Below are positions 62,157 to 64,000 of a stretch of DNA of 64,000 nt, piece after piece; positions within the stretch are counted from its first letter, which is position 1; every line of letters begins with the position of its first letter. The stretch covers positions 62,001 through 126,000 of the forward strand of contig JAJDAC010000016.1 in assembly GCA_029262065.1 (NCBI GenBank), in the 5' to 3' direction. Below the pieces are notes generated by a model that was not told where the DNA came from, did no database searches, and worked only from the letters and a program-made list of their open reading frames with translations. The position numbers were made by a program, and so were the translations under genes. The DNA comes from Candidatus Krumholzibacteriota bacterium (GTDB taxonomy: Bacteria; Krumholzibacteriota; Krumholzibacteriia; JAJRXK01).

Positions 62157-64000
62157 ATGTCATTCATCTGGACGGTCTCGCGCATGAACCTGGCCCGGAC
62201 CCAGCGTCGTCCCATCAGGCTGCTCGACCCGGAGTGCGTCGAGCGTATCGCCGCCGGCGAGGTGGTGGAGCGCCCCGCTTCGGTGGTCAAGGAGCTGGTG
62301 GAAAACAGCCTGGATGCGGGGGCCACGCGCATCCTGGTTCGCCTGAAGCGTTCGGGTCTGGAAGAGCTGGTGGTTGAGGATGACGGTGCCGGCATTCCCG
62401 GCCGCGAACTGCCGCTGGCAGTCGAGCGCCACGCCACCAGCAAGATCGCCGGCAGCGGCGATCTCATGGCCATCTACAGCTACGGATTTCGTGGCGAGGC
62501 CCTGGCGGCGATCGCATCGGTAAGCCGCATGACCGTGCGATCACGCAGCGCCAATGAAGACATCGGCGCCCGCATCGACATTGCCGGCGGACGCATCGAG
62601 AAGCGGGAACCCGACGGCCGCCATCGTGGCACGACCATCGTCGTGCGCGATCTGTTTTTCAATACGCCCGCGCGAAAGGCCTTTCTGCGGTCGGAGCAGT
62701 CCGAGCGTCGCGCCGTGGCGCAGGTCATCACGTCGATGGCGTTGGCCCACCCGGCCGTGGCCTTCACGCTACGCAACGACGACTCCGTCGTCATCGACCT
62801 GTCGGCCGCGGACGATCTGGAGACGCGCGCCCACGCGGTGTTCGGCGCGGCCGTGGCGACGCACCTGCGACGCTTCGAAGGCGAGACCGAGGGACTGCGC
62901 GTGGAGGGGTTGGTCAGCTTACCCACCTACACTCGTGGCAACCGCACCGGTCAACACTTCCTGGTTAACCGACGCGTCATCCACGACAAGGGAATGTCCG
63001 GCGCCGTGTACGCCGCGTTCCGCGACGTTCTTCCCGCCGGTCGGTTTGCCCTGGCATTGGTCTTTCTGGAAGTAGGGCCGGCGAGGGTGGATGTGAACGT
63101 GCACCCTACGAAGGCCGAGGTCCGATTCCGCGACGAGGGCATGGTCCACGAGCTCATCCGACACTCCATCCGCGATGCGCTCACGCTCGGACGCGAGCGC
63201 GGGGAAGTTGCGCCGGCGCCGCCTCGACGCGGAGCGTCGTCGTCCGAAGGGCAAGGGGAACCGCACGTGACCGAGGCCGACCTGCTGTCGGGGCCAACCG
63301 AAGGCTACGATCGCGGGCCAGCCTGGAGTCGTCGCAAGGAGAGCCCGACGCTGTTCGACGACGGCCAGGTTGCCGAAGGCGGGACGTTCCGGCCACAGGG
63401 AGCGCCGGTGGATCCCGGCATGGATCCCGGCATGGCCATTCCCACGGCGGCGGCCGGCCTGCCCTTGTTCTGGCAGCTGCACAACACCTTCATTCTCACG
63501 CAGATCCGTGGTGCGCTGGTCATCGTCGATCAGCACAACAGCCACGAACGCATCCTGTACAACGAGGGCCAGAAGGCTCTGGCGGGGCAGGCGGTGGCGT
63601 CGCAACAGTTGTTGTTCCCCGCCACGTTGGAGTTGAACGCGGCCGAGTTGGCCACCTACGAAGTGCACCAAGGCGACCTCGAGAAAATGGCGTTCCGCAC
63701 CGAACCCTTCGGCGGCAATACGGTGTTGGTCCGAGGTATCCCTCCCGAGCTGCGCAACTGGAACGACGGAGCCCTGTTGCGCGACATCCTGGCTGATCTG
63801 GGTGACGCCGGGCGCAGTGGAAGTGATCCGCGCGAGGCGATCCTGGCCAGCTACGCCTGCCATGGCGCCATCCGCGCCGGAGAGAAGCTCACGTTGCCCG
63901 AGATGCAATCGCTGATGGATCGACTGTTCGCCACCGAGGTTCCGTATTCGTGTCCGCACGGGCGTCCCACGCTGATTCGACTGGGGCTTTCGGAGTTGGA
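62157..64000 (+). CDS. mutL: DNA mismatch repair protein MutL, 3' end outside window
   Basis: The frame runs open from ATG 62157 to the end of the window (614 residues seen). ATG 62184 or GTG 62142 are alternative starts. The N-terminal GHKL ATPase has ERIAAGEVVERPASVVKEL, VENSLDAGA, DDGAGIPG, SYGFRGEAL and LFFNTPARKAF. After a Pro/Gly-rich linker the C-terminal domain has QQLLFP, ACHGAIRAG and CPHGRPT, as in endonuclease-type MutL. The metal motif, normally DQHA-x2-E-x4-E, reads DQHNSHERILYNE (458-470), so Ala is Asn and the second Glu is one place later. MutL couples MutS mismatch recognition to strand excision. It has its own promoter. Confidence 0.95.
   Translation, partial: MSFIWTVSRMNLARTQRRPIRLLDPECVERIAAGEVVERPASVVKELVENSLDAGATRILVRLKRSGLEELVVEDDGAGIPGRELPLAVERHATSKIAGSGDLMAIYSYGFRGEALAAIASVSRMTVRSRSANEDIGARIDIAGGRIEKREPDGRHRGTTIVVRDLFFNTPARKAFLRSEQSERRAVAQVITSMALAHPAVAFTLRNDDSVVIDLSAADDLETRAHAVFGAAVATHLRRFEGETEGLRVEGLVSLPTYTRGNRTGQHFLVNRRVIHDKGMSGAVYAAFRDVLPAGRFALALVFLEVGPARVDVNVHPTKAEVRFRDEGMVHELIRHSIRDALTLGRERGEVAPAPPRRGASSSEGQGEPHVTEADLLSGPTEGYDRGPAWSRRKESPTLFDDGQVAEGGTFRPQGAPVDPGMDPGMAIPTAAAGLPLFWQLHNTFILTQIRGALVIVDQHNSHERILYNEGQKALAGQAVASQQLLFPATLELNAAELATYEVHQGDLEKMAFRTEPFGGNTVLVRGIPPELRNWNDGALLRDILADLGDAGRSGSDPREAILASYACHGAIRAGEKLTLPEMQSLMDRLFATEVPYSCPHGRPTLIRLGLSEL

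Noticed and set aside
1-64000. tRNA or rRNA genes, insertion sequences, phage or plasmid genes
   Set aside because: None was found in the gaps between genes. All gaps are under about 225 bases and lack tRNA-like cloverleaf arms or terminal inverted repeats.

Overview
The window reads as chromosomal DNA from a GC-rich, Gram-negative-type (two-membrane) bacterium. There is no phage, plasmid, insertion sequence, CRISPR array or rRNA/tRNA gene. Genes are packed tightly, most share 1-4 base stop/start overlaps, and GTG and TTG starts are common. A PorV/PorQ-type outer-membrane barrel, secreted proteins ending in a FlgD/type-A-sorting-like beta domain, a peptidase/propeller/barrel protein, HslVU and TrmFO point to an uncultured FCB-related or deltaproteobacteria-like lineage (Eisenbacteria or Krumholzibacteriota would fit). 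That placement is inference from gene content only.

Region by region. 1-3513: two HDOD proteins, a CheY-like receiver and a sigma-54 activator with a degraded receiver. 3698-5359: PorV-like barrel and a ThiE-like protein. 5387-8712: a LysM lytic transglycosylase divergent from a diguanylate cyclase. 8757-15032: ComEC, then PurC, PurH and GuaA. 15042-22387: M6 metalloprotease, Slt-like transglycosylase, polyprenol-kinase-like membrane protein, TPR protein and J-domain/TPR protein. 22538-29984: SecA, TrmFO, XerC, HslV, HslU. 30049-37732: an envelope block of Ig-like lipoprotein, DapF-like epimerase, peptidase/propeller/barrel protein and a large secreted protein. 37944-40200: HtpG convergent with ribosomal protein S20. 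40404-43195: UvrC and XerD. 43329-51586: ScpA, ScpB, RluB, HisC, AroA, a Cmk-PlsC fusion and ribosomal protein S1. 51683-59566: MtaB, MiaB, LapA, LapB, a SPOR protein and MutS. 59788-64000: a GAF/degenerate-GGDEF protein and MutL, which runs off the window.

Themes. Envelope biogenesis and secretion dominate: SecA, two transglycosylases, LapAB, PorV and two proteins with matching C-terminal domains that suggest a type-IX-like export route. Signalling through c-di-GMP and HDOD/sigma-54 proteins sits at the left end. Housekeeping genes for DNA repair (UvrC, MutS, MutL), chromosome segregation (ScpAB, XerCD), purine synthesis and translation fill the rest.

Sigma-70-like promoters could be read by eye at several operon heads. 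In three of them (purC, rpsA, mutL) the -35 hexamer contains the stop codon of the preceding gene. No stretch over 300 bases lacks a gene. The longest gaps (3514-3697, 34868-35068, 37733-37943, 40201-40403, 59567-59787) are about 180-220 bases; those with visible signals are listed, and 34868-35068 shows only a strong ribosome binding site.
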